NCBI RefSeq assembly: GCF_016427555.1
Contig: NZ_JAELVS010000008.1
Location: 1-64,000, forward strand
Source of the DNA: Marinobacter litoralis
GTDB taxonomy: Bacteria; Pseudomonadota; Gammaproteobacteria; Pseudomonadales; Oleiphilaceae
DNA length: 64,000 nt
Direction: 5' to 3'
Part shown: one piece after another, positions 1-7,374 of the stretch
Numbering within the stretch: the stretch's first letter is position 1
Layout: the number at the start of each line of letters is the position of its first letter
Notes under the pieces: generated by a model
Seen by the model: the letters and a program-made list of their open reading frames with translations, nothing else
What the model was told of the DNA's origin: nothing
Databases searched by the model: none
Position numbers and translations under genes: made by a program

Positions 1-35
<35 letters not shown>

Positions 36-175
36 ATGCTGAGCTATCTAATGACCTCCTGTACCAAGTTGCGTTTATTGCGGATACACTCCGGCCATTA
101 ACTGACAAAGGCATTAGTTAACCATACCGCCACATTCCCCGGGACACTCAAACAGCTTTGATCAGGAGACTTGGA

Positions 176-1102
176 TTGACCACTTTTACCGGCCGTTCAG
201 GCAATAAACCACTTAAAGGTACTGGGCGTTTCACGGTTGGTTTGATGCCGGCGGTTTTCGTGTGGTTGTGGAGCACCGGCTTTATCGGCGCAAAGTACGG
301 GCTACCGTACGCCGAACCTTTCACATTGTTGTTATACCGAATGCTCTCCACTTTGGTCGTGCTGGGCCTGATTGCGTGGTGGCTAAAACCAAGATGGCCA
401 TCAGTAAGCGGCATGGCACACACAGCGATTACTGGTTTGCTGGTACATGGGCTGTATCTGGGCGGCGTGTTCTATGCGATTGACGATGGTATGCCTGCGG
501 GTGTTGTTTCCATTATTGTCGGCCTGCAACCTTTGGTGACTGCGGCAGTGGCCGTTGTTGTCCTGCGGGAAGCCATCACCCTTCGTCAGTGGTCAGGGTT
601 GGTGCTGGGACTGATCGGCGTCAGTTTGGTTGTTTTGGAGAAAATGGGGGAGACGAGCCAGGTTTCAGGCTTTCCAGTCTGGGCATTGCTTTGGGCTTTG
701 ATCGCCCTTGCAGGCATTTCGTTCGGTACGGTGTATCAAAAGCGTTTTTGCCAGGGCGTCGATTTGGTGCCGGGTGCCTTTATTCAGTACTGCGCGGCAT
801 CGGCCCTTTTTGCATTGGGCGCTTTCGCGTTCGAATCGCGCGAGGTGTCGTGGAACCTGCAGCTCATACTGGCAACAGGCTGGCTGGTCCTGGGCTTATC
901 CGTGGGCGCCATTCTTCTTCTGATGCAATTGATTCGCCGTGGCGCTGCGTCCAACGTTGCGAGTTTGTTTTATCTCGTGCCACCGGTTACCGCCTTGCAG
1001 GCCTATTTTCTGTTCGATGAGCGACTGGGGGGGCTCGCACTATGCGGAGGCCTGCTAGCGGTTTTGGGCGTGGCGCTGGTCGTTATTAAGAAAAACAACT
1101 AA
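176..1102 (+). CDS. EamA/DMT-family membrane transporter
   Basis: Inner-membrane protein of about 308 residues with the ten-helix pattern of the drug/metabolite transporter superfamily: two tandem EamA halves, each of five hydrophobic segments. The first half begins WLWSTGFIGAKYGLPYAEP, a typical EamA opening; the second begins near WALLWALIALAGISFGTVYQ. Members export amino acids, metabolites or drugs, but the substrate cannot be read from sequence. I favour the TTG start at 176 because AGGAG lies at 164-168 with good spacing; TTG 158 and ATG 245 (at the first helix) are alternatives. It stands alone, converging on mntP with 13 bp between the stops. Confidence 0.85.
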   Translation: MTTFTGRSGNKPLKGTGRFTVGLMPAVFVWLWSTGFIGAKYGLPYAEPFTLLLYRMLSTLVVLGLIAWWLKPRWPSVSGMAHTAITGLLVHGLYLGGVFYAIDDGMPAGVVSIIVGLQPLVTAAVAVVVLREAITLRQWSGLVLGLIGVSLVVLEKMGETSQVSGFPVWALLWALIALAGISFGTVYQKRFCQGVDLVPGAFIQYCAASALFALGAFAFESREVSWNLQLILATGWLVLGLSVGAILLLMQLIRRGAASNVASLFYLVPPVTALQAYFLFDERLGGLALCGGLLAVLGVALVVIKKNN

Positions 1103-1115
1103 TCACACAACCGAG

Positions 1116-1673
1116 CTATAAATTCGTAGCCAATATCCACGCACCCACGCCTGCGAGCGTGAGGCCGCCAAAGACTTCAGCCCAATGGCCGAGCAGGGAA
1201 CCGATGGTCCGTCCCAGCAGAACACCCATGGTCACCATCAGAGTGGTCGCTGCACCGATCAAGCCGGCCGCAAGCCAGATGTTTACGTTGATGAACGCAA
1301 GGCCAACACCCACAGCCAAGGCATCAATACTGGTGCCAACTGCGGTCAGGCACACTTTTAATGGAGAGTGGCTGGTGGGTTTTTCGAGGTCTTCAGAACC
1401 TGGCTTCAGGCCTTCATAAATCATGTGAGCGCCTAAACCCACGAGCAAGAAGAACGCAATCCAATGGGCCCAAGCTTCAACATAACTGGAGGCAGTGCGA
1501 CCAATCAGCCAGCCTATAAGTGGCGTGATTGCTTCGATAGTTCCAAAAATCAGACCCATGCGCAGGGCGTCAAAGAATCGCGGATTTCTGAGGGTCGCTC
1601 CTTTACCAATAGCAGCGGCAAAGGCATCGGTGGACATGGCAAATGCGAGTAACAGAAGGGCTACTGGATTCAT
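1116..1673 (-). CDS. mntP: MntP manganese efflux pump
   Basis: Six-helix inner-membrane Mn(II) exporter of the MntP (YebN) family. The 185 residues match the usual length of about 188. The N-terminus [20 protein letters not shown] contains the conserved acidic STDAF motif, and a second copy of the helix-loop pattern appears as [15 protein letters not shown], giving the internal two-fold repeat of the family. The reading frame stays open upstream to 1778, but ATG 1673 follows a GGAGTGAAGTA ribosome site and gives the canonical N-terminus; the upstream part is the riboswitch leader. Expression should rise with Mn(II) through that leader. Confidence 0.93.
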   Translation of the reverse strand: MNPVALLLLAFAMSTDAFAAAIGKGATLRNPRFFDALRMGLIFGTIEAITPLIGWLIGRTASSYVEAWAHWIAFFLLVGLGAHMIYEGLKPGSEDLEKPTSHSPLKVCLTAVGTSIDALAVGVGLAFINVNIWLAAGLIGAATTLMVTMGVLLGRTIGSLLGHWAEVFGGLTLAGVGAWILATNL

Positions 1674-1689
1674 TACTTCACTCCGGCCG

Positions 1690-1845
1690 GGCTTGTTGAG
1701 TCCACGATATAGCCACACGCCCGACCAAAGGCATGGGTATATCGATGGTCTCGCCAACCGAAGTGGTGTCCGCACCATGGCATGTGGCCAAGTATGTTGA
1801 TGCGAACTCTTCCGAGGAACGGAAGCAGGCTACTCCCCAAAGAGG
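1690..1845 (-). ncRNA. yybP-ykoY manganese riboswitch (mntP leader)
   Basis: The leftward leader of mntP carries the hallmarks of the yybP-ykoY Mn(II)-sensing RNA: the conserved TTTGGGGAGTAGCC box (core 1828-1838 read on the minus strand), a hairpin CTTCCG-TTCCT-CGGAAG directly after it (1809-1825), then AACATACTTGGCC, then GGCGAGACCATCG and CCATGCCTTTGGTCGGGC close to the gene. In E. coli the mntP leader belongs to the same class and raises expression in manganese. The boundaries given are approximate; the consensus elements, not a covariance search, support the call. Confidence 0.85.
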
Positions 1846-1960
1846 AGAGTAATCTACCAATGTGTTATTCCGATATCAATCGATAAAAATTCTGAAACCT
1901 TTCCCTTGGAACTGCATCTGTTTAATTGCCACATTGATTAATCGCGAAAGGGGAATGGCT

Positions 1961-2374
1961 ATGAAAACGTTACTGATCGGTTTGTTGGGCATGAGCCTGG
2001 CGGCGGGCGTGCTGGCTCATGATGAAAGCAAACTTGCGCAAATGCCTCCGGAAGAACCGTACGTGCAGGTGAGCGATGTGTTACCGCTGCCTGAATTTCT
2101 GCCGGGCCTTGGGACTCTCTTCGTTTATCCGGATACCTTGCCCGCCGGCCCATTCTTAAGCTACGACCGTGATGGGAAGCTGTCTGCTACGGTTTATATG
2201 ACACCTCTTGAGGAGCTGAAAAACGGCGTTGCTTACGACGACTTGGCGGTTGGATCTCATGAGGTAACGGCTGTCGATATCTACTACAACGGTGGGCATC
2301 CGGGAGTCGAAAGCCCACACGCGCACGTTGTGCTCTTCCACGACAAGGGGGCCAAAGACCGTTTGGCGAAATAG
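1961..2374 (+). CDS. Secreted TTHB210-like (DUF5602-type) protein
   Basis: Small protein of 137 residues with a cleavable signal peptide (MKTLLIGLLGMSLAAGVLA, then HDESK). The mature part has the pattern P-AGPFLSYDRDGKL--TVYMTPLEEL and VDIYYNGGHPGVESPHAHVV, which I recognise as the TTHB210-like domain; function unknown. Several His residues (HPG, HAH) could bind metal, which is inference. ATG 1961 follows AAAGGGG at good spacing; ATG 1955 and an in-frame extension to 1862 are less likely. It starts a rightward group with a cupredoxin (25 bp on) and an ECF sigma factor. TTHB210 itself is known from Thermus as the target of an ECF sigma/anti-sigma pair, so the neighbourhood fits. Confidence 0.7.
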   Translation: MKTLLIGLLGMSLAAGVLAHDESKLAQMPPEEPYVQVSDVLPLPEFLPGLGTLFVYPDTLPAGPFLSYDRDGKLSATVYMTPLEELKNGVAYDDLAVGSHEVTAVDIYYNGGHPGVESPHAHVVLFHDKGAKDRLAK

Positions 2375-2398
2375 GCACTGCAACTGGCGGATCATACT

Positions 2399-2905
2399 AT
2401 GAACTGTTCAAGGCGCAGATTGCTGAGGTTGTCGGGCTCGCTCCTACTTTTAAGCTGTGTAGTGAACGAGGTTCATGGTGATAACGATGTCGTTATCACC
2501 ATGAAAGGCACACCACGGGGTGAAAGAGTTTGGTTTGAGCCGAAAGGTGTTGCAATAGAGCCGGGCACAACCGTTGTTTTCATTAATCGGGATTCGGGTA
2601 ATTCCCACACGGTTACTGCCTATCACCCTGAAATTCTTGATCGTGTTCGACGGATTCCAAAGGCAGCTAAACCATTTGATAGCGGCTATTTACTTCCTGG
2701 CCAGACGTTTAGCCTAACTCTGACCGCTCCTGGCGTGTATGACTATTACTGTGTACCGCATGAGATGGCGGCTATGGTTGGACGAATTATCGTTGGCTCA
2801 CCAGCATTAGGTGACTGGGATGATTCCGCGTTGGGTGCGGGGGGAGTGAGGGGAGAAGTCAGCGCGCAATTCCCTTCAGTCCGCGATATCTTCAATGCAA
2901 GATGA
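2399..2905 (+). CDS. Cupredoxin (plastocyanin-like copper protein)
   Basis: Exported protein of 168 residues. The N-terminus has a twin-arginine-like basic stretch (SRRRLLRLSGS), a hydrophobic segment and a Cys near the cleavage region (LLLLSCVVNE), so it may be a Tat or Sec substrate or a lipoprotein. The body is a single cupredoxin domain with an apparent type 1 copper site: His in NSHTV, then Cys, His and Met in YYCVPHEMAAM. It may transfer electrons or sense copper or redox state in the periplasm. The stop overlaps the start of the ECF sigma gene (ATGA), indicating translational coupling. A C-terminal extension of about 35 residues after the copper loop is unassigned. Confidence 0.85.
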   Translation: MNCSRRRLLRLSGSLLLLSCVVNEVHGDNDVVITMKGTPRGERVWFEPKGVAIEPGTTVVFINRDSGNSHTVTAYHPEILDRVRRIPKAAKPFDSGYLLPGQTFSLTLTAPGVYDYYCVPHEMAAMVGRIIVGSPALGDWDDSALGAGGVRGEVSAQFPSVRDIFNAR

Positions 2906-3642
2906 CAAAAGGCATGCTTATGAAAAGCCCTGCTGAGTCTTTATCACCTAATACCAGCGTAGACCCGCAAACTTCTGAAGAAGAGCTCGTCAAACTTGCC
3001 CAGCGGGGAGAAGAAGTCGCCGTACGAGAGATTATTCGAAGACTGAATCCTCGTCTGTTTCGTATCGCTCGGGGTATTTTGGATAACAGTGCCGAAGCCG
3101 AGGAAATCGTCCAGGAAACCTATCTAGTTGCTTTTACCCGAATTGAAGAGTTTCGCGGTGATTCCAAACTCTCGACGTGGATCACCAAAATTGCGTTGAA
3201 CGCAGCCAAAATGAGATTGCGCAAACGCCATCCAACTCAGGAATATGATTCGGTTTCGGAGCAACTTCACCAGACAGCGTCTGTGATAGCGTTTCCGAGT
3301 GCGTCACAGCGATCGCCGGAAAGTGAGCATGGAGTTACGCAGTTTCGAGAGTGGGTGGAATCAGCCGTCTCTGAGTTGCCAAGCAATCTTCGGATTGTGT
3401 TTGTTCTCAGGGAAGCAGAAGGCATGGCGATAGCCGACATTGCAGCGGATCTTGGTCTTACCGTTATGACGGTAAAAACGCGCCTTTTCCGTGCCAGGCG
3501 ACATCTGAAAAGGTTGTTGGAGTCGCATATACAGGGAGGGTTTGAAAACGTGTATTCATTTGACGGCGCTCGTTGCGCTCATATGGCGGATTCTGTGGTT
3601 GAGCTGCTCGCCGATGTTTTCCGGACAACACGATCCGAGTGA
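2902..3642 (+). CDS. ECF (RpoE-like) RNA polymerase sigma factor
   Basis: Sigma70-family ECF sigma factor of 246 residues. Region 2 lies around residues 40-112 (ARGILDNSAEAEEIVQETYL, FRGDSKLSTWITKIALN) and region 4 around 155-205 (LPSNLRIVFVLREAEGMAIA, then VMTVKTRLFRARRHLKRLL). A tail of about 38 residues contains FDGARCAHMADSVVELL, an extension seen in a subset of ECF factors. It starts inside the cupredoxin stop (ATGA, 2902-2905); ATG 2920 is an alternative. No anti-sigma gene is visible next to it, so the control partner is either the Cys-containing tail, the exported neighbours, or a gene elsewhere. Confidence 0.92.
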   Translation: MTKGMLMKSPAESLSPNTSVDPQTSEEELVKLAQRGEEVAVREIIRRLNPRLFRIARGILDNSAEAEEIVQETYLVAFTRIEEFRGDSKLSTWITKIALNAAKMRLRKRHPTQEYDSVSEQLHQTASVIAFPSASQRSPESEHGVTQFREWVESAVSELPSNLRIVFVLREAEGMAIADIAADLGLTVMTVKTRLFRARRHLKRLLESHIQGGFENVYSFDGARCAHMADSVVELLADVFRTTRSE

Positions 3643-3708
3643 TAAGAACGACGGAGCTGCGCGAAAATCACGGACACCGTTTATTTACGCTAATACTTAA
3701 TTTAACAT

Positions 3709-3754
3709 AATATACATTATGCGCAATTGTGCGTAAGCCATAACGATGTATATT
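3709..3754. repeat. Nested inverted repeat, possible operator or cruciform
   Basis: In the 197-bp gap between the ECF sigma gene and the lipoprotein gene lies a layered inverted repeat: AATATACAT (3709-3717) pairs perfectly with ATGTATATT (3746-3754), TTATG (3717-3721) with CATAA (3739-3743), and the centre is the near-palindrome GCGCAATTGTGC. No T tract follows, so it is unlikely to be a simple terminator. It may be a regulatory site for the DUF1499 gene or a structured RNA end. Confidence 0.5.
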
Positions 3755-3839
3755 CAGAAGTCAGTGGTGGCAAATCGTCACCTTATGGCACTTTCCGGAT
3801 CAACCAGCCAACACACAGCCAAAAGGAACCTTTGCACCC

Positions 3840-4289
3840 ATGCGCTACTTTTCGGTTTTGTTAGTTCTTTTGCTCGCCGGATGCACATCAACCGGTAACG
3901 TGCCGCCAACCGGAACCGCATTTACTCTGGATGATTGTCCGCCGTTCATGAACTGCGTGTCGAGTTCGTCCACGGTCGATCGATACGCAATCGAACCCAT
4001 TCATTTGGCGCAACCCTTGAACCCGTCGTCCTGGGAAGTCATCAAAGCAGAAGCTTTGGCGCTGCCTGGCGCGTCGCTGAACGAAGCACGATTCGGTTAT
4101 GCGGATATAACCTGCTACAGCGAATTCTTCCATTTTCCGGATTATCTCGAAGTACTCGTTGATGCAGACAAGCAGCGCTTGAATGTCAGGTCGCAATCGC
4201 TGCTTGGATTCTATGACATGGGCGTGAATCGGCGCAGGGTTGAAATGCTACGAAGTCAGCTCATAGAGCGAGGCGTGGCGGTTAAATAG
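3840..4289 (+). CDS. DUF1499-family lipoprotein
   Basis: Lipoprotein of 149 residues: MRYFSVLLVLLLAGC gives a signal peptide with lipobox LAGC, so lipidation at Cys15 is expected. The mature part fits DUF1499: the CPPFMNCVSS opening (family pattern CP-PNCVSS), a middle YADITCYSEFFHFPDYLEVL, and the ending LNVRSQSLLGFYDMGVNRRR. The biochemical role of the family is unknown. AAAGGAA precedes the ATG. It follows the ECF sigma gene in the same direction, 197 bp away and beyond the nested inverted repeat, so it may be a separate transcript. Confidence 0.85.
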   Translation: MRYFSVLLVLLLAGCTSTGNVPPTGTAFTLDDCPPFMNCVSSSSTVDRYAIEPIHLAQPLNPSSWEVIKAEALALPGASLNEARFGYADITCYSEFFHFPDYLEVLVDADKQRLNVRSQSLLGFYDMGVNRRRVEMLRSQLIERGVAVK

Positions 4290-4379
4290 CGGCCAGTGTT
4301 TGCAAAAGCACGGCGGAAAATGCTGACCAAACAGAGATTCTTTATACGCTGTAACGCGCCTCCAGACGGGCGCTCCAGG

Positions 4380-4409
4380 AATGTCCAATATTTAGGTGTA
4401 TTGGACATT
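4380..4409. repeat. Perfect 11-bp inverted repeat, operator-like
   Basis: AATGTCCAATA (4380-4390) and TATTGGACATT (4399-4409) are perfect inverted copies around an 8-nt loop. No poly-T follows on either strand. On the plus strand it is followed by AAAGGAAG and an ATG at 4429, giving a short open frame to 4611 that runs into the opposite-strand gene. It looks more like a dimeric repressor site than a terminator. Confidence 0.45.
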
Positions 4410-4457
4410 TAAAGGAAGTCGAAACCTTATGAGTCATCAGACAATACAAACTCAACC

Positions 4458-5702
4458 TCATTTGTTACCGGATGCAGAAATTCGTTCCGTTGCGACCGCT
4501 GACTGCGACGGAATACCCCGGATCTGTGTGAACTTATTGTTGATATCCTCTCTTTGCGATTCGAAAATGCCGGCGAATAAGCCATCCCTCATACAAAATC
4601 TTTCTTCATAGTCGATAAGACGAGACACAAGATTTTGGTTAAGAACCTTGCCTTTGGATAGAAGCATTAATCCGGCGCGGCCATATAAATCTTCCGACAG
4701 CGTCATACCGGATCGCAGATTTCTTGCTCCAAGAATCCAAAATGCATTTGTTGGTGGCTCCGTTTTTCCTGCCATTAAGTGATCTACAAAGCGATTCACC
4801 AGCTCAGGGTCGTAGAAATGTCCGGCGGCATCACGCAACCACGCAGCACATTCATTCGTGCTCAGAAACAGCCCCTGCTCGTTATCGTACTGAAGTCTGA
4901 CAAAATCGATTGCGATTCTCAGTATTCGTGCACCAATAGGGATCTCTTTTCCCTTTTTGCCATGCGGCGAGCCCGACCCATCCCAATTTTCATCAAGGTT
5001 GCGCAGAATTCTTAAAACGTTATTCGATGCCCCAGTTAGCTTTGCAAGGGCGGCAGAGTGGAACGCTCTCCGTCGTTTTTGGACAAGTCTCAGTTGGGAG
5101 CCGCCCTCAGATATCTCAAGCAAAACACCGAGATCATAAAAGCGTGACGAAATTGAAATGGCTTGCCCGATGGACGGATCAATCTTACAACGTTCGCTGA
5201 TGAAATCAACCAAGCTCACTACCCTTTCCTGATTGGCGGCCTTCTCCGGATGCTGGTGCTTAAGAATGGCCTGAAGGGTTACGGCATCCGTAGGCTTGCT
5301 GAGGCAGAGCTGAGGCGTTCGAGTTGAACGCATATTTTGACTTCTTAAGCGCTCAACACATTGACAGGCTAGCCAGCGCAGCTGGGCACCGGTCAGTGGC
5401 TTACTCAACGTTTTTACCGGATTTCCAAACCATTTTCGGTGGACCGTATTATGGGCTCTTGCCAGGAGAGAAACGTAGAAGGTATGGTCTAGTGACTTCC
5501 GTAATCTTTCCCACACTTGGTGCGGCAAATGATCGAAGGACTCCAAATCAACAAGCGTGACTATCGCCGCTCGTTCTAGCTCGCCGTCAATAAAAATACT
5601 CGGTGATACCGGGTCAATCTCTATGCCGATGGGCTTAAAGGCCTTGGAAATAAGATTTATGAGACTGCTGTCTGAAGAAATAATGCATAAGTGGTTCTTC
5701 AT
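4458..5702 (-). CDS. REC-like plus degenerate HD-GYP protein
   Basis: About 414 residues. Residues 1-125 look like a receiver domain (CIISSDSSLINLISKAF, then VTLVDLESF with a candidate phospho-acceptor Asp). The middle resembles an HD-GYP c-di-GMP phosphodiesterase but is degraded: the region expected to read HHE-x-DGSGYP-GL--IP--ARIL reads NLDENWDGSGSPHGKKGKE then IPIGARILRIA, with the metal-binding HHE lost and GYP changed to GSP. The C-terminus (LRSGMTLSEDLYGRAGLMLL) matches the tail found in RpfG-type regulators. Probably a catalytically inactive c-di-GMP binding or regulatory protein. ATG 5702 follows GGGGG; the frame extends to a TTG at 5717. A sigma54-type promoter lies upstream. Confidence 0.75.
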   Translation of the reverse strand: MKNHLCIISSDSSLINLISKAFKPIGIEIDPVSPSIFIDGELERAAIVTLVDLESFDHLPHQVWERLRKSLDHTFYVSLLARAHNTVHRKWFGNPVKTLSKPLTGAQLRWLACQCVERLRSQNMRSTRTPQLCLSKPTDAVTLQAILKHQHPEKAANQERVVSLVDFISERCKIDPSIGQAISISSRFYDLGVLLEISEGGSQLRLVQKRRRAFHSAALAKLTGASNNVLRILRNLDENWDGSGSPHGKKGKEIPIGARILRIAIDFVRLQYDNEQGLFLSTNECAAWLRDAAGHFYDPELVNRFVDHLMAGKTEPPTNAFWILGARNLRSGMTLSEDLYGRAGLMLLSKGKVLNQNLVSRLIDYEERFCMRDGLFAGIFESQREDINNKFTQIRGIPSQSAVATERISASGNK

Positions 5703-5740
5703 AAATACATCCCCCAATCGTCGATACTCTAATAATCCCT

Positions 5741-5756
5741 GTCCAAAATCGTGCCA
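5741..5756 (-). promoter_or_regulatory. Candidate sigma54 promoter, HD-GYP-like gene
   Basis: On the minus strand TGGCACGATTTTGGAC: a perfect TGGCACG -24 element, with the -12 position reading TGGA instead of TTGC, so the C of the -12 GC is A. It lies about 40 bp before the ATG at 5702. The imperfect -12 lowers confidence, but a perfect TTTGC-N5-GCAAA site sits 82 bp upstream. Confidence 0.45.
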
Positions 5757-5829
5757 GCAATTGAAAGTTCTTTTATTTCAAGCCAGTAAGCTTACTTTTG
5801 ACAATAAAAAATGTATACGCCTCGGACGT

Positions 5830-5844
5830 TTTGCGTTATGCAAA
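5830..5844. promoter_or_regulatory. TTTGC-N5-GCAAA activator site (HD-GYP-like gene)
   Basis: TTTGC-GTTAT-GCAAA, a perfect copy of the palindrome that recurs upstream of every candidate sigma54 promoter in this window. Its centre is about 82 bp upstream of the -24 element at 5741-5756, a usual distance for an enhancer-binding protein. Confidence 0.5.
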
Positions 5845-5905
5845 GCATTATTGTTACAAGTTAGGCACGGTGGAATGCATAAAGCAGTAAAACGGTCGGC
5901 TTGGT

Positions 5906-7060
5906 TCATATCAAACGGGCCTTGATGATAGGGTTTAACAGGTACGATATAATGCTGCGTTCACCGGTCTTAATATCCACTTCAGCCATCATGCCTGGTT
6001 TAATTGGCAATCCTTGACGGACCGTTCCGAGGAACTCCCGGTCGAGACTGACAAGAACTCGATAGAACGACTCCTTCCCCCTGATGGTTTCTTCCTGGAT
6101 CGAATCAGCACTTATCTTAATCACCTTTCCTTCCACACTGCCGTAAACGGAAAAATCGTAAGCCGTCAGTTTGATGGTTGCCGGCATTCCTGGCGCCAGA
6201 AAGGCAACATCTCTGGGCTTGATTCGCGTTTCCACTAAAAGCGTGTCGTCCAACGGCATGATGTCCATGATCAGTTCGCCCTGCCCGATCACGGCACCTG
6301 CGGTTGTCACATTGATGGTATTGACTTTGCCCCGCACGGGAGAGGTCACACGGGTTCGCTGCAACTGGTCGGAACGCTGCGCTGCGACTTGGAGTAACCG
6401 GCTCAGTTCACCCTTTTTCTGAACCAGCTCGCCATAGGCATCTTCCGAGTAGGATCTTGATACGCCCAGCATTTCTCCTTGCAGGGCTGCTATGTCTCTC
6501 TGGACCTGTATCAGTTCGATTTCACTGACCGCCTGAGACTGCCGCAGCGGAGTCAAAAGCTTGAGCTGCTTTACAGCCAGCGCTTTTTTTTCTGCGAACG
6601 AATTGAGCATTTCCTTCAATCGCCCCTGACGAGCAAAAAACAACTCTTGCTCGGTTTCCATAAGCGAAGTAGTCAATGAATACTGATCGGGGAAGCTGAT
6701 CGTTTGAGCACCGGACACTTCGGCCTCAAGACGAGCGATAGCTGCAATGAGCACATGTATCTGCTCTTCTGTTTCCCGGTAGGCGGCAAGATATCGGGTT
6801 TCATCCAGCACCATCAGCGTTTGCCCCACGGCAACTTCATCACCTTCGGATACCAGCAGGTGTGACAATAAGCCGCCGTCAAGGCTCTGAATTGACTGCA
6901 GGCGCCCGGACGGCACCACTCGACCCTCTCCCCTAGTTACGTCGTCTAATGTGGCCCACCAGGCCCAACCGATGAAGGTAACCACGGTCAAAACACAACA
7001 CCAAAGGAGCAGTCGCGCCGCCCGCATTTCTCGATCAATTGTGATATTCAACAGCGCCAT
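5906..7060 (-). CDS. HlyD-family type I secretion adaptor (LapC-like)
   Basis: Periplasmic adaptor of 384 residues linking the inner-membrane ABC exporter to TolC. One N-terminal membrane anchor (residues about 16-36, LLLWCCVLTVVTFIGWAWWA) is followed by a biotinyl-lipoyl-like half domain (GRLQSIQSLDGGLLSHLLV, EGDEVAVGQTLMVLDE), a long coiled-coil hairpin (about 90-250), the second lipoyl half (RTRVTSPVRGKVNTINV) and a beta-barrel C-terminus (GMMAEVDIKTGERSIISYLL). A CGGAGAA site precedes ATG 7060. It lies 20 bp downstream of the damaged ABC exporter and closes the operon. Confidence 0.92.
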   Translation of the reverse strand: MALLNITIDREMRAARLLLWCCVLTVVTFIGWAWWATLDDVTRGEGRVVPSGRLQSIQSLDGGLLSHLLVSEGDEVAVGQTLMVLDETRYLAAYRETEEQIHVLIAAIARLEAEVSGAQTISFPDQYSLTTSLMETEQELFFARQGRLKEMLNSFAEKKALAVKQLKLLTPLRQSQAVSEIELIQVQRDIAALQGEMLGVSRSYSEDAYGELVQKKGELSRLLQVAAQRSDQLQRTRVTSPVRGKVNTINVTTAGAVIGQGELIMDIMPLDDTLLVETRIKPRDVAFLAPGMPATIKLTAYDFSVYGSVEGKVIKISADSIQEETIRGKESFYRVLVSLDREFLGTVRQGLPIKPGMMAEVDIKTGERSIISYLLNPIIKARLI

Positions 7061-7080
7061 GACTTTGTTTCTCCGTGTGA

Positions 7081-7374
7081 TTAGGCAGCTTTGGGCCTGG
7101 CAACCTGATGAGCGGGTGTATCCATGACTAACTGTCCCTCTTTCAGCACCAACAGCCGATCAGCCAGTTCTAAGAGGGCTCTTTTATGGGTTGAAATAAT
7201 CAAGGTTTTTTCGGTACTCCAGCGTTTTAGAACGGAAATCACCCGTTTTTCCGTTTCCTGATCGAGAGCGGCCGTTGGCTCGTCCATCAGAACGATCTTG
7301 GGATCACTTACAAAAATTCGTGCGATACCAATAAGCTGCCGTTGGCCGCCGAAAACACCCCAGCCCCATGGCAC
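7081..7374 (-). pseudogene. Type I secretion ABC exporter, C-terminal fragment
   Basis: The 3' part of the exporter ATPase, in a different frame from the part before it. It reads FGGQRQLIGIARIFVSDP, then IVLMDEPTAALD (Walker B and D-loop) and IISTHKRALLELADRLLVL (H-loop His), i.e. the end of the nucleotide-binding domain. The ABC signature that should read G-(V/L)SGGQ reads GVFGGQ, and roughly nine residues between MGL and the signature are missing relative to the family, leaving a +1 frame change. No plausible independent start exists. It therefore looks like the downstream remnant of an inactivated gene unless the locus is misassembled. Confidence 0.8.

Noticed and set aside
4380..4409. Inverted repeat as a terminator for the DUF1499 gene
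   Set aside because: It lies about 90 bp after the stop and is not followed by a T tract on either strand.
4429..4611. Short plus-strand frame with a good ribosome site after the inverted repeat
   Set aside because: Its 3' two-thirds overlap the opposite-strand HD-GYP-like gene and I recognise no domain. Kept only as a possible remnant in the findings.
7304..7374. Programmed ribosomal frameshift in the exporter ATPase
   Set aside because: No X-XXY-YYZ slippery heptamer is present, and about nine family residues are missing at the junction, which frameshifting would not explain.
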